Source: Gp6-AA40 sp963723495 (GTDB taxonomy: Bacteria > Acidobacteriota > Vicinamibacteria > Vicinamibacterales > UBA2999). Taken from it: a stretch of 64,000 nucleotides of DNA. Below, one piece after another: positions 51,335 through 59,229 of this stretch. The stretch covers positions 434,001-498,000 of the forward strand of contig CAVRQR010000009.1 of the NCBI GenBank assembly GCA_963723495.1, written 5' to 3'. The notes under the pieces were generated by a model. That model had not been told where the DNA came from, did no database searches, and saw nothing but the letters and a program-made list of their open reading frames with translations. How positions within the stretch are numbered: the stretch's first letter is position 1; each line of letters opens with the position of its first letter. Made by a program: the position numbers and the translations under genes.

Positions 51335-52232
51335 ATGGAAGAGATCAACCTCCACGAGGTCGCCGAGATCGAGCTCTTCATCCTGAAGCGGATGAAGGAA
51401 TACACGCTCGGCGACCATGCGAGCGTGTTCAAGGGCTCCGGCTTCAACTTCGTCGGCATCCGCGACTGGGAACCGGGTGACCGGATGTCGAACATCGACT
51501 GGGCGCAGTCATCGCTCAACAACTTCAGCCCGATGATCATCCGCGAGTTCGAGCAGGACAGCAACGCGGCCATCGTCGCCGTTGCCGACGCGTCACTCTC
51601 GACGAGGTGTGGCATCGAGGGCGACCTGATCGCCACCGCCATCGCGCGCGCGGTCGCCGCGGCAGGCCTGTCGGCGACCTTCTTCCAGGACCGCTTCGGC
51701 CTGGTGACCTTCAACGATCGCTTCGAGCAGGTTGCCGCTGTCCGGCCGCGAATCGGCCGCTCGCACCTGCTGGTACTGCCTCGAGCTTTATCGCCAATCG
51801 GTGCTCGGCACCACCGAGTCAGGCGAACGGGATGTCATCGTCGGCATTGAGGGCCAGGTTCGCAAGGCGGCGCTCGTGCCGGTCATCTCTGATTTCCTGT
51901 TCCCGGACGTCGAGCGCATCCTGGGCGAGCTCTCGAAGCTGAACGCGATTCATGACGTGTTCCTGCTGATGGCCGACACGCGGTTTGCCTATCAGATTCC
52001 GAGGGTTTCCGACGGCTGGGTTGACGTCTTCGACATCGAATCCGGGCGGACCCGTGTGCTGTCCAGGCGGGAAGTGGGCCGGCTGGCCGAGCGCGCCAGC
52101 GCGTGGCAGGATGAAGTCGTGCGGATGGCGAAGGACGCCGATCTCGACGTCGTTCGCGTCGGACTAGACAGATGGGAGATGGAGACGGCGCTCGTGGAGT
52201 TCACCGCCGAGCGACGACTCCGGAAAATGTGA
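51335..52232 (+). CDS. DUF58 domain protein (one frameshift)
   Basis: 298 residues after removing one extra G near 51773. Start MEEINLHEVAEIELFILKRM. The DUF58 hallmark is FKGSGFNFVGIRDWEPGDRM followed by SNIDWAQSSLNNFSPMII and EFEQDSNAAIVAVADAS. The corrected joint reads GRSHLLYCLELYRQSVLG and continues VIVGIEGQVRKAALVPVISD, then LLMADTRFAYQIPRVSDGW. DUF58 proteins pair with MoxR and VWA proteins in envelope systems. The stop overlaps the next start (TGATG). Confidence 0.85.
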
Positions 52233-53431
52233 TGAGGAGAATCTGGTATTTCGCACGCGTCCTTGCGGCGTTCGGCGCCATCCTCGGCACCCTGCCTTCC
52301 GCGGCCGCAGCTCAGACGCCGGCCAAGCCGCGGGAAGGCGAAGTGCAATCCGATCCGATCAGATGCTGGTGGAAGGCCGACCGCACGGCCGTTCGCGTAG
52401 GCGAGCGCTTCGGTCTGGTCCTCACGTGCGCGGTGATCGAGGCAGGTCCCATTACCGTCGTGCCGGTCCTCAATCAGCTCGAGCCCGGAGCGTTATCGAT
52501 CACACCATTCGAGGTCGTCAGCGGCGCGCGCGGCGACGACATGGTGGCGCCGCCCTGGCGATACGTCCAGTTCGACTACTCGGTGCGATTGCTGAGCGAC
52601 GGGTTCTTCGGCCAGGACGTGATGATTCCTGGCGTGACAGTGACGTATAACCTGCAGACCGCGGGAGGCACCCAGGGACGCGACCAGACGTACATGCTCC
52701 CGGCACTGCCGATGCGGATCCTGTCGCTCGTGCCCAGGAGCGCCTCAGACATCAGGGACGCCTCGGGACAGACCTTCGCAAGCATCGCGTCACGCCGCTT
52801 TCGCTCGTCGCTGGCGCGAGTGCTCGCATGGGGCTCATTTGCCTTCGCCGGCGTGCTCGCCATCTTTGCGATCGTCCGCGCCGTCGGGCACCTCAGATCC
52901 AAGAGCGCCGTCACCGTTCGCAAGCTGCCGGTGCCGTCAATGCTCGGCGGCTGTCTGGACATGATCAACGAGGTCGCGGCAGATGCCTCGCGAACCGGAT
53001 GGACGCCGGGCCTGGCGCGGCGCGCCGGCGCCGCGATGCGCATCGCCGGTGCCGTCGCACTCGACCGTCCGGTCGCACAGAACTTCGTGGGCCGCGACGC
53101 GGTCGAACGCGAAGGGCAGGTCACGGTTCGCAAGGGCTGGATCAGGCCGCGACGCGTCCTCCTGTCAGCCTCGGTGACGTCGAAGTCGATCGCGAGTCAC
53201 CTCGGCAACGGTCGTGGGTTGCGCGCCAACACACGCGCGCGGCTCGAGTCGATCTCCGACGCGCTCGGTGCCTTCAGTGCCGCGAGCTACGGACGCAATG
53301 GCAAGGCGGACGGGTCCGCACTGGACGCGGCAGCTGAATCGAGCAAGGACGCCATCCGCAGCCTGCGAGCGAGCGCGCGGTGGCCAATGCGAACGGCCAG
53401 CGCGCTGGTGAAGTCATTTACGGGCGTGTGA
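52232..53431 (+). CDS. Membrane protein of MoxR/VWA operon, BatD-like layout
   Basis: 399 residues. Signal peptide ARVLAAFGAILGTLPSAAAA, then an extracytoplasmic beta-rich region (RTAVRVGERFGLVLTCAVIE, YVQFDYSVRLLSDGFFGQD, VMIPGVTVTYNLQTAGG). One transmembrane helix near 205-230 (WGSFAFAGVLAIFAIVRAV) is followed by an alpha-helical basic cytoplasmic part of about 170 residues. This order (signal, Ig-like beta domain, helix, cytoplasmic tail) resembles BatD of Bacteroides aerotolerance operons, but I see no firm BatD motif. Adjacent to DUF58 with a TGATG overlap. Confidence 0.75.
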   Translation: MRRIWYFARVLAAFGAILGTLPSAAAAQTPAKPREGEVQSDPIRCWWKADRTAVRVGERFGLVLTCAVIEAGPITVVPVLNQLEPGALSITPFEVVSGARGDDMVAPPWRYVQFDYSVRLLSDGFFGQDVMIPGVTVTYNLQTAGGTQGRDQTYMLPALPMRILSLVPRSASDIRDASGQTFASIASRRFRSSLARVLAWGSFAFAGVLAIFAIVRAVGHLRSKSAVTVRKLPVPSMLGGCLDMINEVAADASRTGWTPGLARRAGAAMRIAGAVALDRPVAQNFVGRDAVEREGQVTVRKGWIRPRRVLLSASVTSKSIASHLGNGRGLRANTRARLESISDALGAFSAASYGRNGKADGSALDAAAESSKDAIRSLRASARWPMRTASALVKSFTGV

Positions 53432-53477
53432 TGCGAACTTCATTTCGCCGCATCGTCTCGATTGATCGAGCGTCATC

Positions 53478-54572
53478 ATGATGCCGCGCCTGCAAGACCT
53501 TCTGATCGCGCTGCGCACCACGTGGGACGAGTGGGCCCGTACGCGGTGGACCGACCTCGAGTTCGGCGGCGTGCGCGACGCGCTGCTCGTGTTTGTCGTA
53601 CTCCTCGGAGTCGCGCTGCTGGTCTTGCTCGTCAGCTTCATGCGGCGCGGATCGCTGCGCGGGAAGATCGCACTGCCTGCCGTGCTGCCGGTGATGCGCC
53701 GGTCGCCGCTCAGCCTCGTGCGGCATCTACCGCTCCTGCTGTTCGTGGCGGGTGTGCCGTTCTTCGCAATCGCACTGGCCGATCCGCTCACCGGGTTCGC
53801 CCGCGAGGAAGTGTCCTACCCGGGCCGGCGCATCGCGCTGCTCGTCGATGGATCCACGAGCATGGTCATCCGGTTCGAGTCGAAGGCCAAGCGGCCGGGA
53901 GAGTCGACCTTCTTTACCGCTGTCGCCGCAGCAGAGCAGTTCATTCGACGACGGATGAACGGGCCGTATCGAGATCTCGTCGCGCTGATCCAGTTCGGCA
54001 ACTTCGCCTACGTCGTCACGCCCTTCACCAACGACTACGAGAACGTCCTGCTGAGCACGCGTCTCGTGGGTGACCCCGCCGAGTGGGGACGGTTTCCGGA
54101 CTGGGGCACGACGATCATCGAGGGTATCGATCAGGCGACGCAGTTGTTCAGGACGTTCGACTTCACCAACGCCTCCGGCAATCTGATGATCGTCTTCACC
54201 GACGGACGCGACTCGCAGCTCAATCAACAAAAGGCCGACCTCGAGCGTGTCGTCAACGAGGCGCGCACCTGGAAGATTCCCGTCTACATGATGCGCACGG
54301 CGTACAACCGGCGCGAGGGCGAGATCCTGCAGGACAAGATCTGGAAGTCGACCGTCGAGCGAACCGGTGGCCGCTTCTATGCGGCGTACGACGATGAATC
54401 GATCGCACGCGCACTGCGCGAGATCGATCGGTTGTCACCGGGCCGAATCGAAACGCGCGAGTACAGCATCCGTCGTCCGCGATTTGCAGGATGGGCGCTC
54501 ATCGCCGTTGGACTGTGGTTCACGGCGGCGATGTTGAAGTTGAATTTCGGGATTTTCCGGACGTTTCCGTAG
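53478..54572 (+). CDS. VWA-domain membrane protein (BatA/BatB-like)
   Basis: 364 residues. Two N-terminal membrane helices (ALLVFVVLLGVALLVLLVSF and HLPLLLFVAGVPFFAIALAD). The von Willebrand A domain begins RRIALLVDGSTSMVIRFESK with the MIDAS DxSxS (about 125-129) and continues DLVALIQFGNFAYVVTPFTN, then LMIVFTDGRDSQLNQQ. A third helix closes it (GWALIAVGLWFTAAMLKLNF). It binds a divalent cation and probably partners with the MoxR ATPase. It lies 46 bases after the BatD-like gene. An attenuator-like hairpin follows. Confidence 0.9.
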   Translation: MMPRLQDLLIALRTTWDEWARTRWTDLEFGGVRDALLVFVVLLGVALLVLLVSFMRRGSLRGKIALPAVLPVMRRSPLSLVRHLPLLLFVAGVPFFAIALADPLTGFAREEVSYPGRRIALLVDGSTSMVIRFESKAKRPGESTFFTAVAAAEQFIRRRMNGPYRDLVALIQFGNFAYVVTPFTNDYENVLLSTRLVGDPAEWGRFPDWGTTIIEGIDQATQLFRTFDFTNASGNLMIVFTDGRDSQLNQQKADLERVVNEARTWKIPVYMMRTAYNRREGEILQDKIWKSTVERTGGRFYAAYDDESIARALREIDRLSPGRIETREYSIRRPRFAGWALIAVGLWFTAAMLKLNFGIFRTFP

Positions 54573-54595
54573 CGGCGGGTCTGACGAAGAAGACC

Positions 54596-54621
54596 GGCAG
54601 GTCTTAAGAACAAGACCTGCC
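54596..54621. terminator. Hairpin inside the VWA operon
   Basis: GGCAGGTCTT (54596-54605) and AAGACCTGCC (54612-54621) form perfect 10-base arms with loop AAGAAC. It lies just before the next ribosome site (GAGGCGGAGAGAG), so it could attenuate read-through or shape its mRNA. Confidence 0.6.
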
Positions 54622-54641
54622 TGCGAGGCGGAGAGAGAAAC

Positions 54642-55334
54642 ATGCGAAGCACCATGGGACTTGCGGTTGCTGCGATTGTGTTGGGGCTGTTCGGGGTCGC
54701 CTTCCTCGGCGTGGCGCGACTCGACGGCTACATGGCCGACGCCGGACAGCGGCTGTCGACGCTGCAGTACGACCTCGCGCAGGAGAGCCTGACCGAGGCC
54801 GAGCAATACGCGAACCAGGCGCGGTTCGTGCCATTCCTCGGCAGCGACGCGCGTCAGGAGATTCGCGCTCGCCAGGCGGCGATCCAGTACTGGCAGCGTC
54901 AGTACGACGTGGTGTTGCCCGCCGGGGCCGAGCCTGTCGCGGCCGTTGACGAAGAGAACGTCGAGCTGCAGCTCGTCGTCGCCAACTCGGCGCACCGAGT
55001 GAACCAGCGGCAGTTCAAGGACAAGGGGTCAACCGTCAAAGCGCTCGAGGCGTCTGCCGCCGGATACCTCACCGTGCTGAAGAACAACACGTGGCATCCC
55101 GATGCCGCATTCAACTACGAGTACATCATCCGCCTGCGTGACGCGGCTGCGAAAGGCAGCCAGCCGCCGCCGCCGAAGGAGAACGAGGAAGAATCCGACA
55201 ACGGCGAGTCGGGAGCGCCGACGCCGGCAACGAGCCAGGAGGGCTTCCAGATTTACATCCCGCTCGAGCAGGGAGAAAAGAACCCGACCGGCGGCGAAGC
55301 AGGCAAGGCCTCGGCCAAGGAACGCAAGGGCTGA
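54642..55334 (+). CDS. Membrane-anchored helical protein of VWA operon, unknown function
   Basis: 230 residues. One N-terminal helix (LAVAAIVLGLFGVAFLGVA), then a helical region with TPR-like repeats of small residues (STLQYDLAQESLTEAEQYAN, YEYIIRLRDAAAKG), and a long Pro/Glu/Ser-rich acidic tail (PPPPKENEEESDNGESGAP). It could fill the place of BatC, which carries TPRs, but direct similarity is not visible. The stop overlaps the next ATG as TGATG. It is preceded by a strong ribosome site. Confidence 0.7.
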   Translation: MRSTMGLAVAAIVLGLFGVAFLGVARLDGYMADAGQRLSTLQYDLAQESLTEAEQYANQARFVPFLGSDARQEIRARQAAIQYWQRQYDVVLPAGAEPVAAVDEENVELQLVVANSAHRVNQRQFKDKGSTVKALEASAAGYLTVLKNNTWHPDAAFNYEYIIRLRDAAAKGSQPPPPKENEEESDNGESGAPTPATSQEGFQIYIPLEQGEKNPTGGEAGKASAKERKG

Positions 55335-56437
55335 TGTTCAACCTCCCGCGCATCGCGCTCGACTCGTTCAGGTTCGCCGAGCCGCTGTACCTCTGGCTGC
55401 TGGTGCTGCCGGGTGTCTTGTTCGTGGTGTGGACCTGGCGGCTCGTTCGTCGGCGCGGTGACCTGAAGCGAATGAGAGCGAGACGCGCGTTGCCGGTGCG
55501 CGAGCGTCTCGGCGCGGTTGGCGACCTTGCCTTCTGGGCCGCGGTGCTCGTGGCCACTGCGCTCTGCATCGTCGCACTCGCGCGACCGCAGGCGCTCGTC
55601 TCGACTGTACGGAAAGCCAGTGCCGACGTCGTGGTCCTGCAGGACGCGTCGGCGTCGATGTACGTGTCCGATGTCCGACCCGATCGCTGGCGACGGTCGG
55701 TGCAGTTCCTGCGGACGTTTGCGGAGACGCTCAGCTGGCAGGGTGACCGGGTGGCGCTCGCCCTGTTCGCGCAGCTCGCGGCGCCTCAGGTTCGGCTCAC
55801 GAAAGACCCCAACGCCCTCTTTTTCTTCATCGATCACCTCGGCGACAAATCGCCGTTCACGCTCGAGAACGCGACGACCTGGGACACCAATATCGAAGAG
55901 GGTATCCGCTGGGGTCTTCGGCTCGTCGAGAAGGATGAAGAAGTCTTCGGGAAGAACGGCAACCCGAAAGCCTTTCTCGTGATCTCCGATGGCCAGGCCT
56001 GGAGCGGCACCGTGGCCACGGCGATTCAGAACGCTCGCGCCATGCAGATTCCGGTGCATGTGGTCGGCATAGGAACGTCCACGGGTGGCATGATTCCGGA
56101 GCCGGCACGACCGGACGGAACGAGGCCGCCACCGGTGATTCGTTCCGTGCTCGATCGCGCGTCGCTCGTGCAGCTCGCTGTCGCCGGCGGTGGTGAGTAC
56201 TTCGAGATCGGCGACGAGCCGGATCGGATCGTGGCGTTCAGGATCGTTGATCGACTGCGACGCCGCGCCGACGTCGTGAAGGAGGTCGAGAGCTTCGACG
56301 AGCTCTATGGTCGCTTCCTCATGGCCGCTGCCGCTGTTCTGATTGTCGGCACGGCGTTCCTCCGCAAGCGAACGGAGCTGGCGTGGCAGGCGGCCGGCGC
56401 AGCGGCCGTCGTACTCCTCCTCGCGAGCATCGTCTGA
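55334..56437 (+). CDS. VWA-domain membrane protein (BatA/BatB-like), second copy
   Basis: 367 residues, last gene of the operon. N-terminal helices YLWLLVLPGVLFVVWTW and LAFWAAVLVATALCIVALA. The VWA domain starts SADVVVLQDASASMYVSDVR with MIDAS DASAS (about 107-111), then DRVALALFAQLAAPQVRLT and NPKAFLVISDGQAWSGTVAT. The C-terminus has a helix with AAAAVLIVGTAFLRKR and ends in the membrane (AVVLLLASIV). The two VWA proteins probably form a complex whose assembly is powered by MoxR. Confidence 0.9.
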   Translation: MFNLPRIALDSFRFAEPLYLWLLVLPGVLFVVWTWRLVRRRGDLKRMRARRALPVRERLGAVGDLAFWAAVLVATALCIVALARPQALVSTVRKASADVVVLQDASASMYVSDVRPDRWRRSVQFLRTFAETLSWQGDRVALALFAQLAAPQVRLTKDPNALFFFIDHLGDKSPFTLENATTWDTNIEEGIRWGLRLVEKDEEVFGKNGNPKAFLVISDGQAWSGTVATAIQNARAMQIPVHVVGIGTSTGGMIPEPARPDGTRPPPVIRSVLDRASLVQLAVAGGGEYFEIGDEPDRIVAFRIVDRLRRRADVVKEVESFDELYGRFLMAAAAVLIVGTAFLRKRTELAWQAAGAAAVVLLLASIV

Positions 56438-56516
56438 CGACTTTCGTGATCCACTGACGATTTTGTCTATCCGCGCGCCACGCGGATGTGTCTCGAGATT
56501 CGCCACTTCGCTGAAG

Positions 56517-57269
56517 ATGCGCGTTTCGGTGTCCTGGTACTCGGTGTGCTTTCTTTCTGCTGCTTTGGATTCCCATTCCCGCAGCGGTGCATCTCCCCGT
56601 CGGCGGCGAGCCAGTGACTGGGTCGGTTTCTTCGCGCACGCCTCGGTGGCGGTGCTCACCGTCGTACGCGCGCCAGCACTCACAGTGTTTCTTCTGCCCG
56701 GCATCATTCATATGCTGTTTGCAGCGGGCTCATTTCTCGTGCGCGACCAAGCGCGGCGACGCGAGACAAATCCAATCGGGCGGGTTGTGTCCTATGCCGG
56801 CGGGTTCGGTGTCTACGGCTTCGTGCAGTATGCGTCGCTCTTCCGGCCTGAATGGCTGGTACTCACGACCAATGTCGGCCTTGGCTTGACCGCTTTTGCG
56901 TTGGGCCTCCTCGGCATCTTCATCGAGATCTGGGCAGTGTGGCATCTCCGGTTCGCGTTTGCGACCGAACCAGCGGCGCGCCGGCTCGTCACGACGGGAC
57001 CGTATCGTCTCGCGAGGCATCCGATCTACACCGGCGGGTGCCTTTCGTACCTGGGACTGATCTTGTCGTATCCGACGTGGCCGCTTGCGCTTGCGCTCGC
57101 CGGCTGGGCCGTGTGCATCCGCCTTCGAATGCGGTATGAGGAAGCGATCCTGACGCAAGCGTTCCCGGACGACTACGCCGAGTACCGTCGCCGGGTCAGC
57201 GCGCTCGTGCCGTTGCCGGCCATGCTCAATGCGAGGCCGCCCGCGTCAGCGACCGCGCGATCAACGTAG
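56517..57269 (+). CDS. Isoprenylcysteine carboxyl methyltransferase-like membrane protein
   Basis: About 250 residues from MRVSVSWYSVCFLSA. At least five hydrophobic segments (VAVLTVVRAPALTVFLLPG, HMLFAAGSFLV, VVSYAGGFGVYGFVQYASLF, LVLTTNVGLGLTAFALGLLG, LSYPTWPLALALAGWAVCIR). The ICMT/PEMT signature is TTGPYRLARHPIYTGGCLSY with EEAILTQAFPDDYAEYRRRV near the end. It likely methylates a lipid or membrane-bound substrate using SAM. The true start is uncertain; the first 80 residues include an arginine-rich stretch that may be artefactual. It lies 80 bases after the VWA operon. Confidence 0.8.
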   Translation: MRVSVSWYSVCFLSAALDSHSRSGASPRRRRASDWVGFFAHASVAVLTVVRAPALTVFLLPGIIHMLFAAGSFLVRDQARRRETNPIGRVVSYAGGFGVYGFVQYASLFRPEWLVLTTNVGLGLTAFALGLLGIFIEIWAVWHLRFAFATEPAARRLVTTGPYRLARHPIYTGGCLSYLGLILSYPTWPLALALAGWAVCIRLRMRYEEAILTQAFPDDYAEYRRRVSALVPLPAMLNARPPASATARST

Positions 57270-57812
57270 CGCGCCACCGCGGTTCATCGTCCACACGAGT
57301 GTGTTGCGCCGGTCGCCCCTGGCGGTGACGACGTCCTCGAGGATCGTCCTGGTCAGTTGGAAACCGAGGCGCGTGGCGACTGCAGCACTGCGGCGGTTCT
57401 CGGCATCGCAGTGGATTTCGAGACGATCGACGGTCGTGTTGACAAACGCCGCGTCGCACAACGCCCGCGCGGCTTCGAGGGCGAAGCCGTTACCGGTCGC
57501 GTCGGTCCGAAGCCAATAACCAATCTCCAGGTGGTCGGCGCTCCCGCGAGGATGCAGGCCGGCGCCTCCGAGAAGCCGCGACTCAGTGGCATCAAAGATC
57601 GCGAACGGCCAGTCCTCGCCGGACATGAAGTTGTTCCGCATGTCCGACAGGCGCGCCTCGAGCGCTTCGAGAGATGAAGGTTCGTGCATGGCCCACGGTA
57701 CCCACTCCTGCAACTCGGGCAAGCTCGCGTCGAGTGCCTCCTTCAGCGGCACAGCGTCTTCGGCACGCCAGCAGCGCAGCAGCAGACGTGCCGATCGAAT
57801 TGACTCGAGCAT
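57261..57812 (-). CDS. GNAT-family N-acetyltransferase (RimJ/RimL-like)
   Basis: 183 residues from MLESIRSARLLLRCWRAEDA at 57812. The fold is RimJ-type: PELQEWVPWAMHEPSSLEAL, WPFAIFDATESRLLGGAGLH, HLEIGYWLRTDATGNGFALE (acetyl-CoA P-loop region) and DRLEIHCDAENRRSAAVATR, then GFQLTRTILEDVV. It transfers acetyl to an N-terminal or amine substrate that cannot be named. Its stop overlaps the convergent methyltransferase stop by 9 bases. Confidence 0.9.
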   Translation of the reverse strand: MLESIRSARLLLRCWRAEDAVPLKEALDASLPELQEWVPWAMHEPSSLEALEARLSDMRNNFMSGEDWPFAIFDATESRLLGGAGLHPRGSADHLEIGYWLRTDATGNGFALEAARALCDAAFVNTTVDRLEIHCDAENRRSAAVATRLGFQLTRTILEDVVTARGDRRNTLVWTMNRGGALR

Positions 57813-57873
57813 GGAAGTGGGAAGCGGAGTCCGGATAGTACCCGACTCCGAACGAGCGCCTGGCCGGCAGTCT

Positions 57874-59196
57874 CTAGAGACTGATCGGCCCGGTGCTGTC
57901 GCCAAGCTTGTCGGTCGCGACCTCCAGCTTGTCGAGCATTGCCACCAGCAGGTTCGCCATGGGCGTGTTCTTCGGATGACGGAGGTGGCGGCCGCCCTTG
58001 AGCCGCCCTGATGCGCCGCCGGCGAGCAGGATCGGCAGATCGGTGTGATTGTGCTGGTTGCCGTCGCTCATGCCGCTGCCATACATCACCAGCGAGTGAT
58101 CGAGCAGCGTGCCGTCGCCATCGGGTGTCGACTTCAGTTTGTCGAGGAAGTAGGCGAAGAGCGCCACGTGGTACATGTTCAGTACCGTGAAGCGGTTGAT
58201 GTTGTCCGGGACGTTGGAGTGATGCGACAGCGTATGGAAGGCATCACGCACGCCGCTCTTCGGGTATACGGCCGTGCTGAGCTCCTTGCACATCAGGAAC
58301 GTCGAGATCCGCGTGATCTCGGCCTGCCAGGCGAGCACCTGCAGGTCGTACATCAGCTTGATGTGTTCCTCGATGTCTCGCGGCACGCCGGTTGGTGCGG
58401 CCGGAATCGGCAGATCGTCGGAGAGTTGCTGTCCCGCCTTCTGCACGCGCCGCTCGATTTCGCGGACGTCGGTCAGATACTGGTCGAGACGAGAGCGATC
58501 GGTTGCCGGCAGTCTGCGCTGAAGCGCCGATGCCTCATCGAGCACTGAATCGAGCAGGCTGATCGACTGATCGCGCCGGGCTTTTCGCAGCGCAGCCGTG
58601 TTGCCGTCGCCGAACAGGCGCTCGAAGACGACCTGCGGGTTGTTCTGCATCGGCAGCGGTGCGTGCGGCCCCTGCCAGGAGATGGTGTCGCGGTAGGAGC
58701 AGCTCAGGCCGTCACCGCAGTTCAGGCTTGGTTCCTCGATGGTCAGCTCGATCGAAGGAAGCGGCGTGTCCTGCCCGATCTTCTGCGCGGCGATCTGATC
58801 GACTGTGATGCCGAGTGAGGGTTGCGCTCCGACCTCTGCGAATGAACCGCTCAGGAACGCGGCAGCGGACCGATTGTGATTGGCCGTTGCCCCGCTGCCG
58901 TACGCCATCGCGTGACGCAGGTCGCTTATGACACTGACCTGGTCGTAGAACGGCTTGATCGGCTGCAGGATCTCCGTGAGCTCGTACCCGGAACCTTCCG
59001 TGGCCGGCGTCCACTTCGGCATGATGGCGCCGTGCGGGAAGTAGATGCACCCCAGTCGCGTGCGTGGCCGTGCGACAGTCTGACCGAAAGCCGTGGCAGC
59101 GGGAACCATCGATTCCAGGAGCGGCAGCGCCATCGAAACGCCTACACCGTGCAGGAACGTCCGTCGCGACAGGTGAGTCTTGCTGAGGAATGCCAT
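57874..59196 (-). CDS. DUF1552 domain protein (Tat substrate)
   Basis: 440 residues, intact. The Tat signal is LSRRTFLHGVGVSMALPLLE. Body: RTRLGCIYFPHGAIMPKWTP, LSGSFAEVGAQPSLGITVDQ, SLNCGDGLSCSYRDTISWQ, and SHHSNVPDNINRFTVLNMYH. GSGMSDGNQHNHTDLPILLA near the end is typical. DUF1552 proteins accompany DUF1592 cytochrome-like proteins in Planctomycetota and Acidobacteriota. Their chemistry is unknown. It is the last gene of the ankyrin/DUF1592/DUF1552 set, 33 bases after the DUF1592 gene. Confidence 0.92.
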   Translation of the reverse strand: MAFLSKTHLSRRTFLHGVGVSMALPLLESMVPAATAFGQTVARPRTRLGCIYFPHGAIMPKWTPATEGSGYELTEILQPIKPFYDQVSVISDLRHAMAYGSGATANHNRSAAAFLSGSFAEVGAQPSLGITVDQIAAQKIGQDTPLPSIELTIEEPSLNCGDGLSCSYRDTISWQGPHAPLPMQNNPQVVFERLFGDGNTAALRKARRDQSISLLDSVLDEASALQRRLPATDRSRLDQYLTDVREIERRVQKAGQQLSDDLPIPAAPTGVPRDIEEHIKLMYDLQVLAWQAEITRISTFLMCKELSTAVYPKSGVRDAFHTLSHHSNVPDNINRFTVLNMYHVALFAYFLDKLKSTPDGDGTLLDHSLVMYGSGMSDGNQHNHTDLPILLAGGASGRLKGGRHLRHPKNTPMANLLVAMLDKLEVATDKLGDSTGPISL

Positions 59197-59229
59197 CGTT
59201 GCTCTCCGGGCGGATCTACAGACCCTCCC

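Noticed and set aside
52232..53431. Calling the protein BatD outright
   Set aside because: Only the layout (signal, beta region, one helix, cytoplasmic tail) agrees; I see no sequence motif strong enough.
55253..56707. Minus-strand open frame of about 480 codons over the second VWA gene
   Set aside because: The plus strand holds a clear VWA protein with MIDAS and membrane helices; the antisense frame has only low-complexity charged sequence.
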